Positions 24,623 to 34,781 of a stretch of 64,000 nt of DNA are shown here, one piece after another. Position numbers and translations under genes: made by a program. The DNA is from Quadrisphaera granulorum (GTDB taxonomy: Bacteria > Actinomycetota > Actinomycetes > Actinomycetales > Quadrisphaeraceae): positions 372,001 to 436,000 of the forward strand of contig NZ_QGDQ01000001.1 in assembly GCF_003149145.1 (NCBI RefSeq), in the 5' to 3' direction. Under the pieces are notes generated by a model. It was not told where the DNA came from and searched no databases. It saw nothing but the letters and a program-made list of their open reading frames with translations. Position 1 is the stretch's first letter, and each line of letters begins with the position of its first letter.

Positions 24623-24874
24623 ATGGCGACACTGCGGGCCACGGTGACGGGCCACGTGCAGGGCGTGGGGTTCCGCTGGTGGGTGGCGCGACGGTGCGAG
24701 CAGCTGGGGCTGCAGGGGCGCGGGGTCAACCAGGCCGACGGTTCCGTGCAGGTGACCGCCGACGGTGACCCGGCAGCGCTGGAGGAACTCCTCGCCGACC
24801 TGCGTGGTGGCGGCGCGGGCCGGCCAGGCGTCGTCGACGCCGTCGACGTCAGCGTGGAGCCTGGGCGGGGCTGA
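24623..24874 (+). CDS. acyP: Acylphosphatase
   Basis: Acylphosphatase hydrolyses carboxyl-phosphate bonds in small metabolites. The signature GHVQGVGFRWWV carries the catalytic Arg, and the catalytic Asn lies in GRGVNQADGSVQV. Its 83 residues are standard. It normally sits between mutM and smc in actinobacteria; here an accessory islet separates it from smc. The 3' end overlaps the convergent membrane-protein gene by 26 bp. Confidence 0.93.
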   Translation: MATLRATVTGHVQGVGFRWWVARRCEQLGLQGRGVNQADGSVQVTADGDPAALEELLADLRGGGAGRPGVVDAVDVSVEPGRG

Positions 24875-25580
24875 TGCCCGCGGACCGCGCGTGGTCTCCG
24901 GCGGCGCGCAGCGCGTACCAGCCCAGCGCGAGCAGCGCTGCCGCCTCCGCCACCGCCTGCGCCGCGACGAGTGCCGTGGGTAGTCGCAGCGTCGTGATCA
25001 GGGCGAGTACCGCGGTGCTGAGCACCAACCACCGGGGTGCTACCGCGGCCCGCCACAGCGCGCCCAGAAGGAGGAGCACGCCGAGGGCGGCGGTCAGCGA
25101 ACCGCCCAGAGCCGGGACGTCGATCGGGAGGGGATGGGCCGCAAACGCTCCCATCGCCTCCGCGCCGACGGCGGGCGGCAGCACGCCGTCGGCAGTGGCG
25201 TACCACCAGGAGACGCCCTCGGCAGCCATCGCCGCGCAGAAGGCCAGGCCGCCCAGCGACGCGAGGACACCGCCGACGGCGGCCAGCGCCGATCCGCGTC
25301 CTGGGCAGGCCACTCCGACCAGGACCGCCAGCCCCGTCAACGCCACCGCGACGCCCGGACCGCCCACGAGTGCGTGCATGAGCAGCCAGGTGTTCGGCCC
25401 GTGCGAGCGGATGTCGGCGACGTCGTAGATGTGCTGGTCCAGGGGAGGGTGCCAAGCGGAAAACGTTGCGCGTGCCAGAACCGCTAGTGCGAAGAGCACA
25501 GCGACGCCGAGCAGGGCGGGGTGGCGGCGGGCGCGACGGACGGAGAGCTGTTCAGGACGGGCGGCGGCAGCTGCGGACAC
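24849..25580 (-). CDS. Six-helix integral membrane protein, unknown function
   Basis: I do not recognise this protein. It has about 243 residues and roughly six membrane helices. A short extracytoplasmic stretch after helix 1 (WHPPLDQHIYDVADIRSHGPN) contains His and acidic residues of a kind seen in phosphatase-like or sensor membrane proteins, but no motif is firm. The GTG at 25580 is preceded by GAAGGAG at good spacing; a longer frame runs back to 25697. It follows the membrane-bound LuxR-type gene in the same direction (74 bp), so the two are probably co-transcribed and may act together. Confidence 0.65.
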   Translation of the reverse strand: MSAAAAARPEQLSVRRARRHPALLGVAVLFALAVLARATFSAWHPPLDQHIYDVADIRSHGPNTWLLMHALVGGPGVAVALTGLAVLVGVACPGRGSALAAVGGVLASLGGLAFCAAMAAEGVSWWYATADGVLPPAVGAEAMGAFAAHPLPIDVPALGGSLTAALGVLLLLGALWRAAVAPRWLVLSTAVLALITTLRLPTALVAAQAVAEAAALLALGWYALRAAGDHARSAGISPAQAPR

Positions 25581-25654
25581 GAGGGCTCCTTCGGGGGCGG
25601 TGTCAGGAGCCCGACGGTGCGCCCGGGGCAGCCGGGGCGCATCGGTGCCAGCAC

Positions 25655-27172
25655 CTACCCGCTGACCCGATGCTCCTCGGCCCCGTGCTCGAGCCACAGT
25701 CGGGCGGCCACCACGCGGCGGTTGGCGCCGTCGGCGGGATCAAGGCACAACCGACTGAACACCGACCGCAGGTGCGCCTCGACCGTCCGCGGTGAGATGC
25801 CCAGCTCCGCGGCGATGCCGGCGTTGCTGGCGCCGGTGGCGAGCACGGCCAGCACCTCGCGCTCCCGGGGCGTCAGGTCGTCCCACCCCTGGGGGCCGGG
25901 TGCCCCGGATGGCGATGCAGACGCCGGTGCCGATGCTGCGACCGGCGACCTGGCTAACTCGGCCACCTGCCCGACGACCTGCTCGACGACCGGCTCGGTG
26001 ATGGGAGCGGGCGCGCTCTCCTCCAGCAGCGCGGCGGCCCATCCGGAGGCCCGGCGCCACCCCTCCAGGCCACCGGCGGCCAGCAGCGCGACACCGCCGA
26101 CGAGGAGCAGTAGGGGTGCACCATCAAGGAGCGCCGCCAGCAGCACCCCCGCGGCGAGGACGGCGAGGACGACGACGGCGCCGGCAGCGCACCTCGCCGC
26201 CAGCAGCGCGGCACCGGGCCGATCCTCGCTCGCCGCCCTCACCCCCGCGCTCGCGGCCCACGACCCGGCGGCGAGGGCCACGAGAAAGCCCGTGCTGCCG
26301 ACCGAGGGATCGACGCCGCCGGGGTCCCGAGCAACGGCCAGCAGGAGGCACACGACCACCACGAGCACCGGCGATGACGCGCTGAGCGCCAGCAGTACCG
26401 CCTGTGCCCGCGCCGCACCCCGACGCCGTACCCCGGCGGCGGCGAGGAGCAGGGGAGCGGCGAGCAGGGCCGCAGCGAGCACCGCCGAAGCGGCGTCCAG
26501 GGCACCGCCGTGCGCGACCGTCCACGCGGCGGGAGCCGCGGGGGGCAACCCGGCGAACGGCTCGACGGGACGCTGCAGCGCAGCGATGCCGGCCGTGGTC
26601 ACCGCGCCCCCGCTCAGGAGGACGACGACGATCGCGGCCTGCCCGGCAGCCCGGCCAGTGGCCCGGCTGGCGGTCCGTACAGCGGTCCGAGCGGTCCGTA
26701 CAGCGGTCCGTACAGCGGTCCGTACAGCGGTCCGTACAGCGGTCCGGCCTACGTCCTGGGCATCAGGTCCGGCGGACGCGGGTGACGAGGGAAGCGCGAG
26801 CAGTGCCGACGCGCTCCCTGTCACCAGGGGCGGTAGCCAGGCCGCACCCCACAGCACCGCCAGCACCGAGGCGGCTCCCGGCGCGACGACGCCCACCGAG
26901 GCCGCCGCGGCCGACGCGCCGAGCAGGGCGTAGACCAGCAACCCGGCCCCGGTCGCGGTGACGAGGACGGCCGGGCCGCGCGCCGTCGGCCGTGCGCCCG
27001 CGGTGAGCAGCGCGAGACCCGCCACCAGCAGCGCTCCGAGGCCCGCGGGGTGCACCGGGAAGGCCGCCGAGCCCGCCAGCCCGGCCGCCACGGCCAGGGA
27101 GACCGCGGCCAGCGTCGCCACCAGTCCGACCAGGAGCAGCACGGCGGGTGCGCGGGTCCTCGTGGCGGCCAC
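25655..27172 (-). CDS. Membrane-embedded LuxR-type transcriptional regulator
   Basis: A 505-residue fusion: about nine or ten hydrophobic helices (residues 10-380), then a LuxR/GerE helix-turn-helix at about 430-500 (LTPREREVLAVLATGASNAG, IAAELGISPRTVEAHLRSVF). No receiver or kinase domain is visible, so it looks like a one-component regulator with a membrane sensor half. Between about the fourth and fifth helices lies an Arg-rich loop built of RTAV repeats, encoded by a 12-bp tandem repeat. GTG start, with a minus-strand CACCAT 6 nt upstream. Its target is probably its own unit. Confidence 0.78.
   Translation of the reverse strand: MAATRTRAPAVLLLVGLVATLAAVSLAVAAGLAGSAAFPVHPAGLGALLVAGLALLTAGARPTARGPAVLVTATGAGLLVYALLGASAAAASVGVVAPGAASVLAVLWGAAWLPPLVTGSASALLALPSSPASAGPDAQDVGRTAVRTAVRTAVRTAVRTARTAVRTASRATGRAAGQAAIVVVLLSGGAVTTAGIAALQRPVEPFAGLPPAAPAAWTVAHGGALDAASAVLAAALLAAPLLLAAAGVRRRGAARAQAVLLALSASSPVLVVVVCLLLAVARDPGGVDPSVGSTGFLVALAAGSWAASAGVRAASEDRPGAALLAARCAAGAVVVLAVLAAGVLLAALLDGAPLLLLVGGVALLAAGGLEGWRRASGWAAALLEESAPAPITEPVVEQVVGQVAELARSPVAASAPASASPSGAPGPQGWDDLTPREREVLAVLATGASNAGIAAELGISPRTVEAHLRSVFSRLCLDPADGANRRVVAARLWLEHGAEEHRVSG
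26671..26749. repeat. 12-bp tandem repeat inside the membrane LuxR-type gene
   Basis: Five full copies of CGGTCCGTACAG (one at 26671, four from 26692 to 26739), a 9-bp partial copy after the first, and a partial copy at the end. The unit is in frame, so copy changes would add or remove RTAV in a cytoplasmic-looking loop without frameshift. The 9-bp copy also keeps frame (RTA). Confidence 0.9.
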
Positions 27173-27258
27173 CCGTCGATGGTGCTCCCGTGGCTCGGCC
27201 CTGACCAGGCCGTACCGAGGGTGTGCTCAGGGCGTGCTCAGGACCTGGTCAACCGCGC

Positions 27259-27708
27259 TCAGGCCAGTGCGGGCTCCTTGGTCTCCACCGCGGTGCGGAC
27301 GGCGAGCCACCGCTGGCGCACCCGCTCTGCCACCTCGGGGCCGTGACGGAGCTCGACGTGCTTGAGCACGTGGCAGGCGTTCCCGGTGCGGAGCACGAGG
27401 CAGCCGGTGGGGCCGTGCCGGGTCCACTCCACCGAGGTGACCTCGGCCAGCGGGAGCTCCGCGCAGTGGGCCGCCGCCGACCCGCGGGGTTCGGCGGCCA
27501 GGATCGCGCGGGTGTCGGTCACAGCCAGCACGGCCCGCATGTCACCGACGGCGCCCATCAGCAGCTCGTGCACCTGCTCGTCGTCGTGGAGGTGCCCGTC
27601 GAGGATCCTGTGGAGGGTCCGCCCGGTCACCCACAGGTGCTCTCGGTTGCGCACGTCCAGCAGCTCGGGGTGGTTCTGCTCGGCGCGACGGTCCAGGCTC
27701 CAGCTCAT
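27259..27708 (-). CDS. PH-like (bacterial pleckstrin-fold) domain protein
   Basis: A 149-residue soluble protein. The middle (VGDMRAVLAVTDTRAILAAEP ... LPLAEVTSVEWTRHGPTGCLVLRTG) has the strand pattern of bacterial PH-like domains, followed by a helix (GPEVAERVRQRW). The ATG at 27708 has a strong AGGAGG 9 nt upstream; the frame stays open for kilobases upstream only because it runs antisense to smc. Function is unknown. It is the first gene of a minus-strand islet between acyP and smc. Confidence 0.75.
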   Translation of the reverse strand: MSWSLDRRAEQNHPELLDVRNREHLWVTGRTLHRILDGHLHDDEQVHELLMGAVGDMRAVLAVTDTRAILAAEPRGSAAAHCAELPLAEVTSVEWTRHGPTGCLVLRTGNACHVLKHVELRHGPEVAERVRQRWLAVRTAVETKEPALA

Positions 27709-27909
27709 CGTTGCCTGCCTCCTGAGGTGATGCGTCTCACGGATGTCTGTCCGGCCCGGGCGCTCTCCGGGCCGGTGTCGATCGTGCTCCTGGGCAACGA
27801 TGTGTTCCAGTGGTGACGGGCATCTTGGTGCTGGGAGATTGCCGAAAGTCGGCTCGGAGCGTTCCCAGGTCTGCGCGGCGATCCCGCCTCGGGCGTCGGA
27901 CCCGCCCGC

Positions 27910-27915
27910 TAGCGT
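27910..27915 (+). promoter_or_regulatory. -10 hexamer of smc
   Basis: TAGCGT is 6 nt before the smc GTG. The 213-bp gap between the PH-like gene and smc also contains an 8-bp inverted repeat (27751-27758 with 27768-27775), possibly a terminator of an antisense transcript. Confidence 0.5.
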
Positions 27916-27921
27916 CGGAGG

Positions 27922-30900
27922 GTGCACCTGAAGACGCTGAGCCTGAAGGGCTTCAAGTCCTTCGCCTCGGCGACCACGCTGCACCTCGAGCCGGGCATCA
28001 CGTGCGTCGTCGGGCCCAACGGTTCTGGCAAGTCCAACGTGGTCGACGCTCTCGCCTGGGTCATGGGAGAACAGGGAGCCCGCTCGCTGCGCGGCGCCTC
28101 CATGCAGGACGTCATCTTCGCCGGCACCGCCGCCACCCCCTCCGGGCCGGGGCGGCCACCGCTGGGCCGTGCCGAGGTCTCCCTCACCATCGACAACGCC
28201 GACGGCGCGCTGCCGTTCGCCGCTCCCGAGGTGACGATCACCCGCACGATGTTCCGCGCCGGCGGCAGCGAGTACGCCATCAACGGCACACCCGCCCGCC
28301 TGCTCGACGTCACCGAGCTCCTCTCCGACACGGGCATCGGCCGCGAGATGCACGTCATCGTCGGCCAGGGCCAGCTCGACGCCGTGCTGCACGCCACCCC
28401 CGAGGAGCGGCGCGGCTTCATCGAGGAGGCCGCCGGCGTGCTCAAGCACCGTCGACGCAAGGAGAAAGCCCTCCGCAAGCTCGACGCGATGCAGGCCAAC
28501 CTCGTCCGCCTGACCGACCTCGCCGCCGAGGTCCGCCGCCAGCTCGGCCCGTTGGCCCGCCAGGCCGACGCCGCCCGCCGCGCCCAGACGGTGCAGGCGG
28601 AGGTCCGCGACGCGCGCAGCCGCCTGCTCGCTCACGACCTTGCCCAGGCGCAGTCGGCCCTCGAGGCAGACCTCGCCGACGAAGCCGCGTCCGTGGAGCT
28701 CCGTGCCGACCTGGAGCAGCGCCTGGCCGCGGCGCGTACCGCGTTGGCGGCCGCTGAGGCCGCCGAACAGTCCGCCGCCGCGCGGCTGGCTCCCGCCGCG
28801 GAGGCGTGCCATGCCCTGGTGACTCAGCGCGAGGGCCTGCGCGGCACGGCCGCCCTGGCTGCTGAACGCGAGCGGACCCTCGCCGCCGCCGCGCAGGCGT
28901 CCGGGGTCCCCGGCGGGCGCGACCCCGACGAGCTCGACGCCGCCGCCGAGCGCGCCCGCGAGGCCGAGCAGGCGCTCACCGCCCAGGTGGTGGCCGCGCG
29001 CGAGGCCCTGCAGCGCGCTGCGGCTGCGGCCCGCGCCGCCGAGGCCGAGCAGGGCGCCCACGAGCGGTCGGTCGCGGCCGCCGCGCGTGCCGCCGCCGAC
29101 CGTCGCGAGCGGCGGGCCCGTCTGGAGGCGCGTGTCGCCGCGGCGCGCGGCGCGCTGGAGGCCGCCGTCGCCGAGGCCGCGCGCGCCGAGCAGCAGCTCG
29201 TTGCGGCGCGAGGCCGGGAAGGGGAGGCCGCTGCTGCTCTCGCCCAGGCTGTCGGCGAGCCCTCGGATGCTCAGGACGACGACGGCGGAGCGGCCGCGTC
29301 CACGCGCTCCGTCGACCAGGCGGCTGCGGCCGCCTCGGGCGCCCTGGCTGACGCCGAGCAGCGGCTGACCGCGGCCCGTGCGGCCGAGCGGGCCGCCGAG
29401 CGAGACCGGGCCGGGGCCGCTGCCCGGCTGGAAGCCCTGGAGCTGGGCCTGGCGGACCGTCGCGACGGGGCCGGTGCACTCGTGGCGGCCGGCGCACGCC
29501 TGCCGGGGGTGCTGGGGGCGGTGGCCGGGCTGCTGCACGTGGAGCCGGGCGCGGAGGACGTCGTCACCGCTGCTCTGGGTGACCTCGCCGAGGCCGTGGT
29601 GGTGGAGTCGCTGGACGCCGCCGTCGACGCGCTGCGCCTGCTGCGCCACGAGGCTGCTGGTCGTGCCGACCTCGTCGTGCTGCCGGGCGCGCGGGCTGCC
29701 GCGGAACGGGCGCCCTCTGCCGGTGGCCGCAGAGCCGCTCACGCTGCCGGCGGCGCCATCGGCGACGCCACCGCTGAGCTGCGCGCGATCCTGCGCGGCC
29801 TGGACGGCGTCGACAGCGCGCGTCCCGTCGCATCGCTCGTCACCGCGGACGGTGAGCTGGGTCGTGCCGTGGCCGAGCTCCTCGCGGCGCACGTGGCCGT
29901 GCCGGGGCTCGCCCAGGCCCGCGCCCTCGTGGCCGCCCGTCCCTGCCTGGTCGCGGTGACGGAAGCCGGCGACGTGCTGCGGGCCACCTCCGCGCGCGGC
30001 GGGGGCGCTGGCGGCACGAGCCGCGTCCACGTGCAGGCCGCTGCCGACGCCGCCCGCGAAGCCCTCGCGGAGGCGCAGACCGCCAGCACCGCTGCGTCGC
30101 AGGAGCTGCGGGAGGCCACCGAACTGGTCACCGCCGCGCGCGACCGGCGCGACGCCGCGCTGGCGGAGCTCGCCGCCCGTGACGCCGCTGCCGCGCGCGA
30201 GGCCCGCCGCACCGGGGAGCTCACTGCCGCGGCCCGCGCCGCTGCAGCCGACGCCGCGCGCGCCGCGCAGCAGCACGAGCGCGCCCGCGCCGCCGTCGTC
30301 GTCGCCGATCAGAAGGCCGCAGCGCTCGCGGCGGAGCTGGCCTCCGACGCCGACGAGCCGGGCCCGTCCTCGATGGGGGAGCACGACGACGACGCCACCC
30401 GCAGCGCCCGTCGCAGCAGCGAGCTGGCCACCGCCGCCACGGCCGCCCGCGGCGCCGAGGTCGAGGCACGGCTGGCGCTGCGCACCGCCGAGGAGCGCGA
30501 GCGTGCCAGCAGCGGGCGTGCCGAGGGGCTGGCCCGCGCCGCGCGCCAGGAGCGCGCGGCGCGTGAGCGAGCCGCCGAGCAGGCGCGGCGCCATCGCGCC
30601 GGCCAGGCAGTGGCGGCTGCGGTCCTCGCGGGTGCGCAGGCGTCACTGGAGGTGCTGGAGCGGGTGCTCGCCGCGGCCGGGCGGGTCCGTGAAGAGGCCG
30701 GCGAGCAGCGCGACGGGGCGGCGGCGGCCGTGCTCGAGGGGCGTCGGGCGGTGGAGGTGCTGATCAGCGAGCTGGCCGCCCTCACCGACGCCGCACACCG
30801 CGAGGAGGTCGCGCGGGTGGAGCAGCGTGCGGTGCTCGACGCGTTGCGCGCTCGCGCCGCCGACGAGCTGGGCCTCGACCCCGAGGTGCTGCTGGCCGAG

Positions 30901-31590
30901 TTCGCCCCCGGGGAGGACTTCGACAGGCCCGAGCAGGAGGCGCGGCTGGCCAAGGCGGAGAAGTCGCTCGCGCGGCTGGGGCGGGTGAACCCGCTGGCGC
31001 TGGAGGAGTACGCGGCGCTGGAGGAGCGGTCAGCGTTCCTCACCGCCCAGCTCGACGACCTGCGCACCACCCGCGCTGACCTGCTGGAGATCGTCAAGAC
31101 CGTCGACGAGCGGGTGCAGCAGGCCTTCGCGGAGGCGTTCGCCGACACCGCCGCCGCCTTCGACAGGATCTTCCCTCGGTTGTTCCCCGGCGGCGAGGGG
31201 CGCCTCGTGCTCACCGACCCCTCGGACCTGCTCACCACCGGGGTGGAGGTGGAGGCGCGTCCGGCGGGCAAGCGGGTCAAGCGGCTGAGCCTGCTGTCGG
31301 GGGGCGAGCGGTCGCTCACGGCGGTGGGTCTGCTGGTGGCGATCTTCACGGCCCGGCCGAGCCCGTTCTACGTGCTCGACGAGGTCGAGGCCGCCCTCGA
31401 CGACGCCAACCTCCGGCGCCTGCTGGCCGTGCTCGAGGAGCTGCGGGCTTCCAGCCAGCTCATCGTCATCACCCACCAGGAGCGGACCATGGAGATCGCC
31501 GACGCCTTGTACGGCGTGACGATGCGCTCCGACGGGGTGACCGCGGTGGTGAGCCAGCGGCTGCGGGAGCGGGCAGCCACCGGTTCCTGA
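27922..31590 (+). CDS. smc: Chromosome segregation protein SMC
   Basis: SMC is the ATPase core of the condensin that organises the chromosome with ScpA/ScpB. The N-terminal head has GFKSFASATTL and the Walker A VGPNGSGKSNVVDALAWVMG. Ala/Glu/Arg-rich coiled coils flank a hinge around residues 520-700 (LPGVLGAVAGLLHVEPGAEDVV). The C-terminal head carries LSLLSGGERSLTAVGLL (signature) and FYVLDEVEAALDDAN (Walker B). 1222 aa is normal. GTG start. The hinge region contains Ala-rich inserts typical of high-GC genomes. It is followed by ftsY, 19 bp away. Confidence 0.96.
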   Translation: MHLKTLSLKGFKSFASATTLHLEPGITCVVGPNGSGKSNVVDALAWVMGEQGARSLRGASMQDVIFAGTAATPSGPGRPPLGRAEVSLTIDNADGALPFAAPEVTITRTMFRAGGSEYAINGTPARLLDVTELLSDTGIGREMHVIVGQGQLDAVLHATPEERRGFIEEAAGVLKHRRRKEKALRKLDAMQANLVRLTDLAAEVRRQLGPLARQADAARRAQTVQAEVRDARSRLLAHDLAQAQSALEADLADEAASVELRADLEQRLAAARTALAAAEAAEQSAAARLAPAAEACHALVTQREGLRGTAALAAERERTLAAAAQASGVPGGRDPDELDAAAERAREAEQALTAQVVAAREALQRAAAAARAAEAEQGAHERSVAAAARAAADRRERRARLEARVAAARGALEAAVAEAARAEQQLVAARGREGEAAAALAQAVGEPSDAQDDDGGAAASTRSVDQAAAAASGALADAEQRLTAARAAERAAERDRAGAAARLEALELGLADRRDGAGALVAAGARLPGVLGAVAGLLHVEPGAEDVVTAALGDLAEAVVVESLDAAVDALRLLRHEAAGRADLVVLPGARAAAERAPSAGGRRAAHAAGGAIGDATAELRAILRGLDGVDSARPVASLVTADGELGRAVAELLAAHVAVPGLAQARALVAARPCLVAVTEAGDVLRATSARGGGAGGTSRVHVQAAADAAREALAEAQTASTAASQELREATELVTAARDRRDAALAELAARDAAAAREARRTGELTAAARAAAADAARAAQQHERARAAVVVADQKAAALAAELASDADEPGPSSMGEHDDDATRSARRSSELATAATAARGAEVEARLALRTAEERERASSGRAEGLARAARQERAARERAAEQARRHRAGQAVAAAVLAGAQASLEVLERVLAAAGRVREEAGEQRDGAAAAVLEGRRAVEVLISELAALTDAAHREEVARVEQRAVLDALRARAADELGLDPEVLLAEFAPGEDFDRPEQEARLAKAEKSLARLGRVNPLALEEYAALEERSAFLTAQLDDLRTTRADLLEIVKTVDERVQQAFAEAFADTAAAFDRIFPRLFPGGEGRLVLTDPSDLLTTGVEVEARPAGKRVKRLSLLSGGERSLTAVGLLVAIFTARPSPFYVLDEVEAALDDANLRRLLAVLEELRASSQLIVITHQERTMEIADALYGVTMRSDGVTAVVSQRLRERAATGS

Positions 31591-31609
31591 GGTCTGCGAG
31601 GCTGGCCCC

Positions 31610-32833
31610 GTGGAGACGCTCGACCTCATCATCGGCGCCGTCGTCCTCGTCGGGCTGCTCACCGCGGGACTCGCGGTCGGCCTGGTGCGCCGCGGCCGCG
31701 ACACCGCCAGGCGCACCCTGGGTCGCCGCCCTGGCCAGGACGCCGGTGGCAGTGGCGACGACGGGCACCTGCCCGGCGTCGGCGACGACGCCGAGGTCCC
31801 GCGCGACAGTGCCACCCGCACCATCGACACCCTCCCCGCTCCCGACCTCGAGCTGCCGGAGGAGCCGGCCGAGCCGACAGGGCCGGCCCGGGAGCGGCCC
31901 GAGCCTGTTGCCGGCCGCCTCGTGCGCCTGCGCGAGCGGTTGGCCCGTTCCAACACGGCCCTCGGCCGTGGCCTGCTCGCCCTGCTCAGTCGCGACACCA
32001 TCGACGAGGCCACCTGGGAGGAGGTCGAGGACACGCTGCTCCTGGCCGACCTGGGCGTGGGCCCAGCCACCGAGCTCGTCGACAGGCTCCGCCTGCGGGT
32101 GCGCACCCTCGGCGAGCGTGACCCGCAGCGCGTGCGCGCCCTGCTGCGCGAGGAGCTGCTCGCCGTCGTCGACCCCTCCATGGACAGGACGCTGAACACC
32201 TCGCGCCCCGCGGACTCGCCCGGGCACCCTGCCGTCGTCATGGTGGTCGGGGTGAACGGCACCGGCAAGACGACGACGGTCGGCAAGCTCGCGCGGGTGC
32301 TCGTCGCGGAGAACAAGGACGTCGTGCTGGGAGCGGCGGACACCTTCCGCGCCGCTGCCGCAGACCAGCTCGCGACCTGGGGGGAGCGCGTGGGCGTGCC
32401 CACCGTCCGCTCCGACCGTGAGGGAGCCGACCCCGCCTCGGTGGCGTTCGAGGCCGTCAAGGTCGGTACCGAGTCCGAGGCCGACGTCGTCCTGGTCGAC
32501 ACCGCCGGTCGCCTCCAGAACAAGGCGGGGCTCATGGACGAGCTCGGCAAGGTCAAGCGCGTCATCGAGCGCACCACGCCGGTCAGCGAGGTGCTGCTCG
32601 TGCTCGACGCCACCACCGGGCAGAACGGGCTCAAGCAGGCCGCGGTCTTCTCGCAGGTGGTCGACGTCACCGGCATCGTGCTGACCAAGCTCGACGGCAC
32701 GGCCAAGGGCGGCATCGTCGTGGCGGTGCAGCGGGAGCTCGGCGTTCCCGTGAAGCTGGTCGGGCTCGGGGAGGGCCCCGACGACCTCGCCCCGTTCGAC
32801 GCGGAGGCGTTCGTCGACGCGATCCTCGCCTGA
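31610..32833 (+). CDS. ftsY: Signal recognition particle receptor FtsY
   Basis: FtsY is the membrane GTPase that docks SRP-ribosome complexes on SecYEG. An N-terminal membrane helix (LDLIIGAVVLVGLLTAGLAV, residues about 4-23) and acidic/Pro-rich linker precede the NG domain: GVNGTGKTTTVGKLA (P-loop), DTFRAAAADQL, DTAGRLQNK and TKLDGTAKGG. The final segment is GEGPDDLAPFDAEAFVDAIL. It has 407 aa and a GTG start, and lies downstream of smc as in most actinobacteria. Confidence 0.96.
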   Translation: METLDLIIGAVVLVGLLTAGLAVGLVRRGRDTARRTLGRRPGQDAGGSGDDGHLPGVGDDAEVPRDSATRTIDTLPAPDLELPEEPAEPTGPARERPEPVAGRLVRLRERLARSNTALGRGLLALLSRDTIDEATWEEVEDTLLLADLGVGPATELVDRLRLRVRTLGERDPQRVRALLREELLAVVDPSMDRTLNTSRPADSPGHPAVVMVVGVNGTGKTTTVGKLARVLVAENKDVVLGAADTFRAAAADQLATWGERVGVPTVRSDREGADPASVAFEAVKVGTESEADVVLVDTAGRLQNKAGLMDELGKVKRVIERTTPVSEVLLVLDATTGQNGLKQAAVFSQVVDVTGIVLTKLDGTAKGGIVVAVQRELGVPVKLVGLGEGPDDLAPFDAEAFVDAILA

Positions 32834-32862
32834 GGGCGCCTGAGGAACCGTTCGGGGGACGT

Positions 32863-32942
32863 CGGACCGTTGTGAAACACAGTGTTCACGCACAGGGGTA
32901 CGAGGACACGACCCAGTAACAGCCTGGGGACGCGGGGTTAAC
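32863..32942. promoter_or_regulatory. Two candidate GlnR-type operator arrays upstream of amtB
   Basis: Two triplets of 5-bp boxes each with exact 6-bp spacers: CGGAC-n6-GAAAC-n6-TTCAC (32863-32889) and GTAAC-n6-GGGAC-n6-TTAAC (32916-32942). They resemble the alternating gTnAC-n6-GaAAC pattern bound by GlnR in streptomycetes. The first also contains an inverted repeat GTGAAACAC-A-GTGTTCAC. The 227-bp gap before amtB is the right place for nitrogen control of amtB-glnB-glnD. Confidence 0.5.
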
Positions 32943-33060
32943 AGGGGATCGGCACCTTCTTCCCAGCGCCCCCACACCGGGGGCTCGCGGCGCGAGGGGG
33001 ACGGCGCCGTTCTGGGTTCCTCGGCCCGCGCAGGGCCGCGCTCTCTCAGGAGGTATGCCG

Positions 33061-34730
<1,670 letters not shown>

Positions 34731-34781
34731 TCTGGGGCTGACACCCCGTACTTCCCCACTGCACTGACGAGAGGGCGAGCC

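Noticed and set aside
26671-26749. Possible CRISPR array or repeat-protein gene on the plus strand (GPYS repeats)
   Set aside because: Units are 12 bp with no spacers, and the plus-strand frame has no ribosome binding site or conserved flank, while the minus-strand frame is a complete regulator.
27259-30594. 1111-codon minus-strand frame opposite smc
   Set aside because: Only the last 149 codons (27259-27708), after an AGGAGG site, look like a protein. The rest is the antisense image of the Ala/Glu-rich smc coding sequence.
33055-33060. ATG at 33055 as the amtB start
   Set aside because: It lies 1 nt after AGGAGG; the ATG at 33061 has the proper 7-nt spacing and gives the standard N-terminus.
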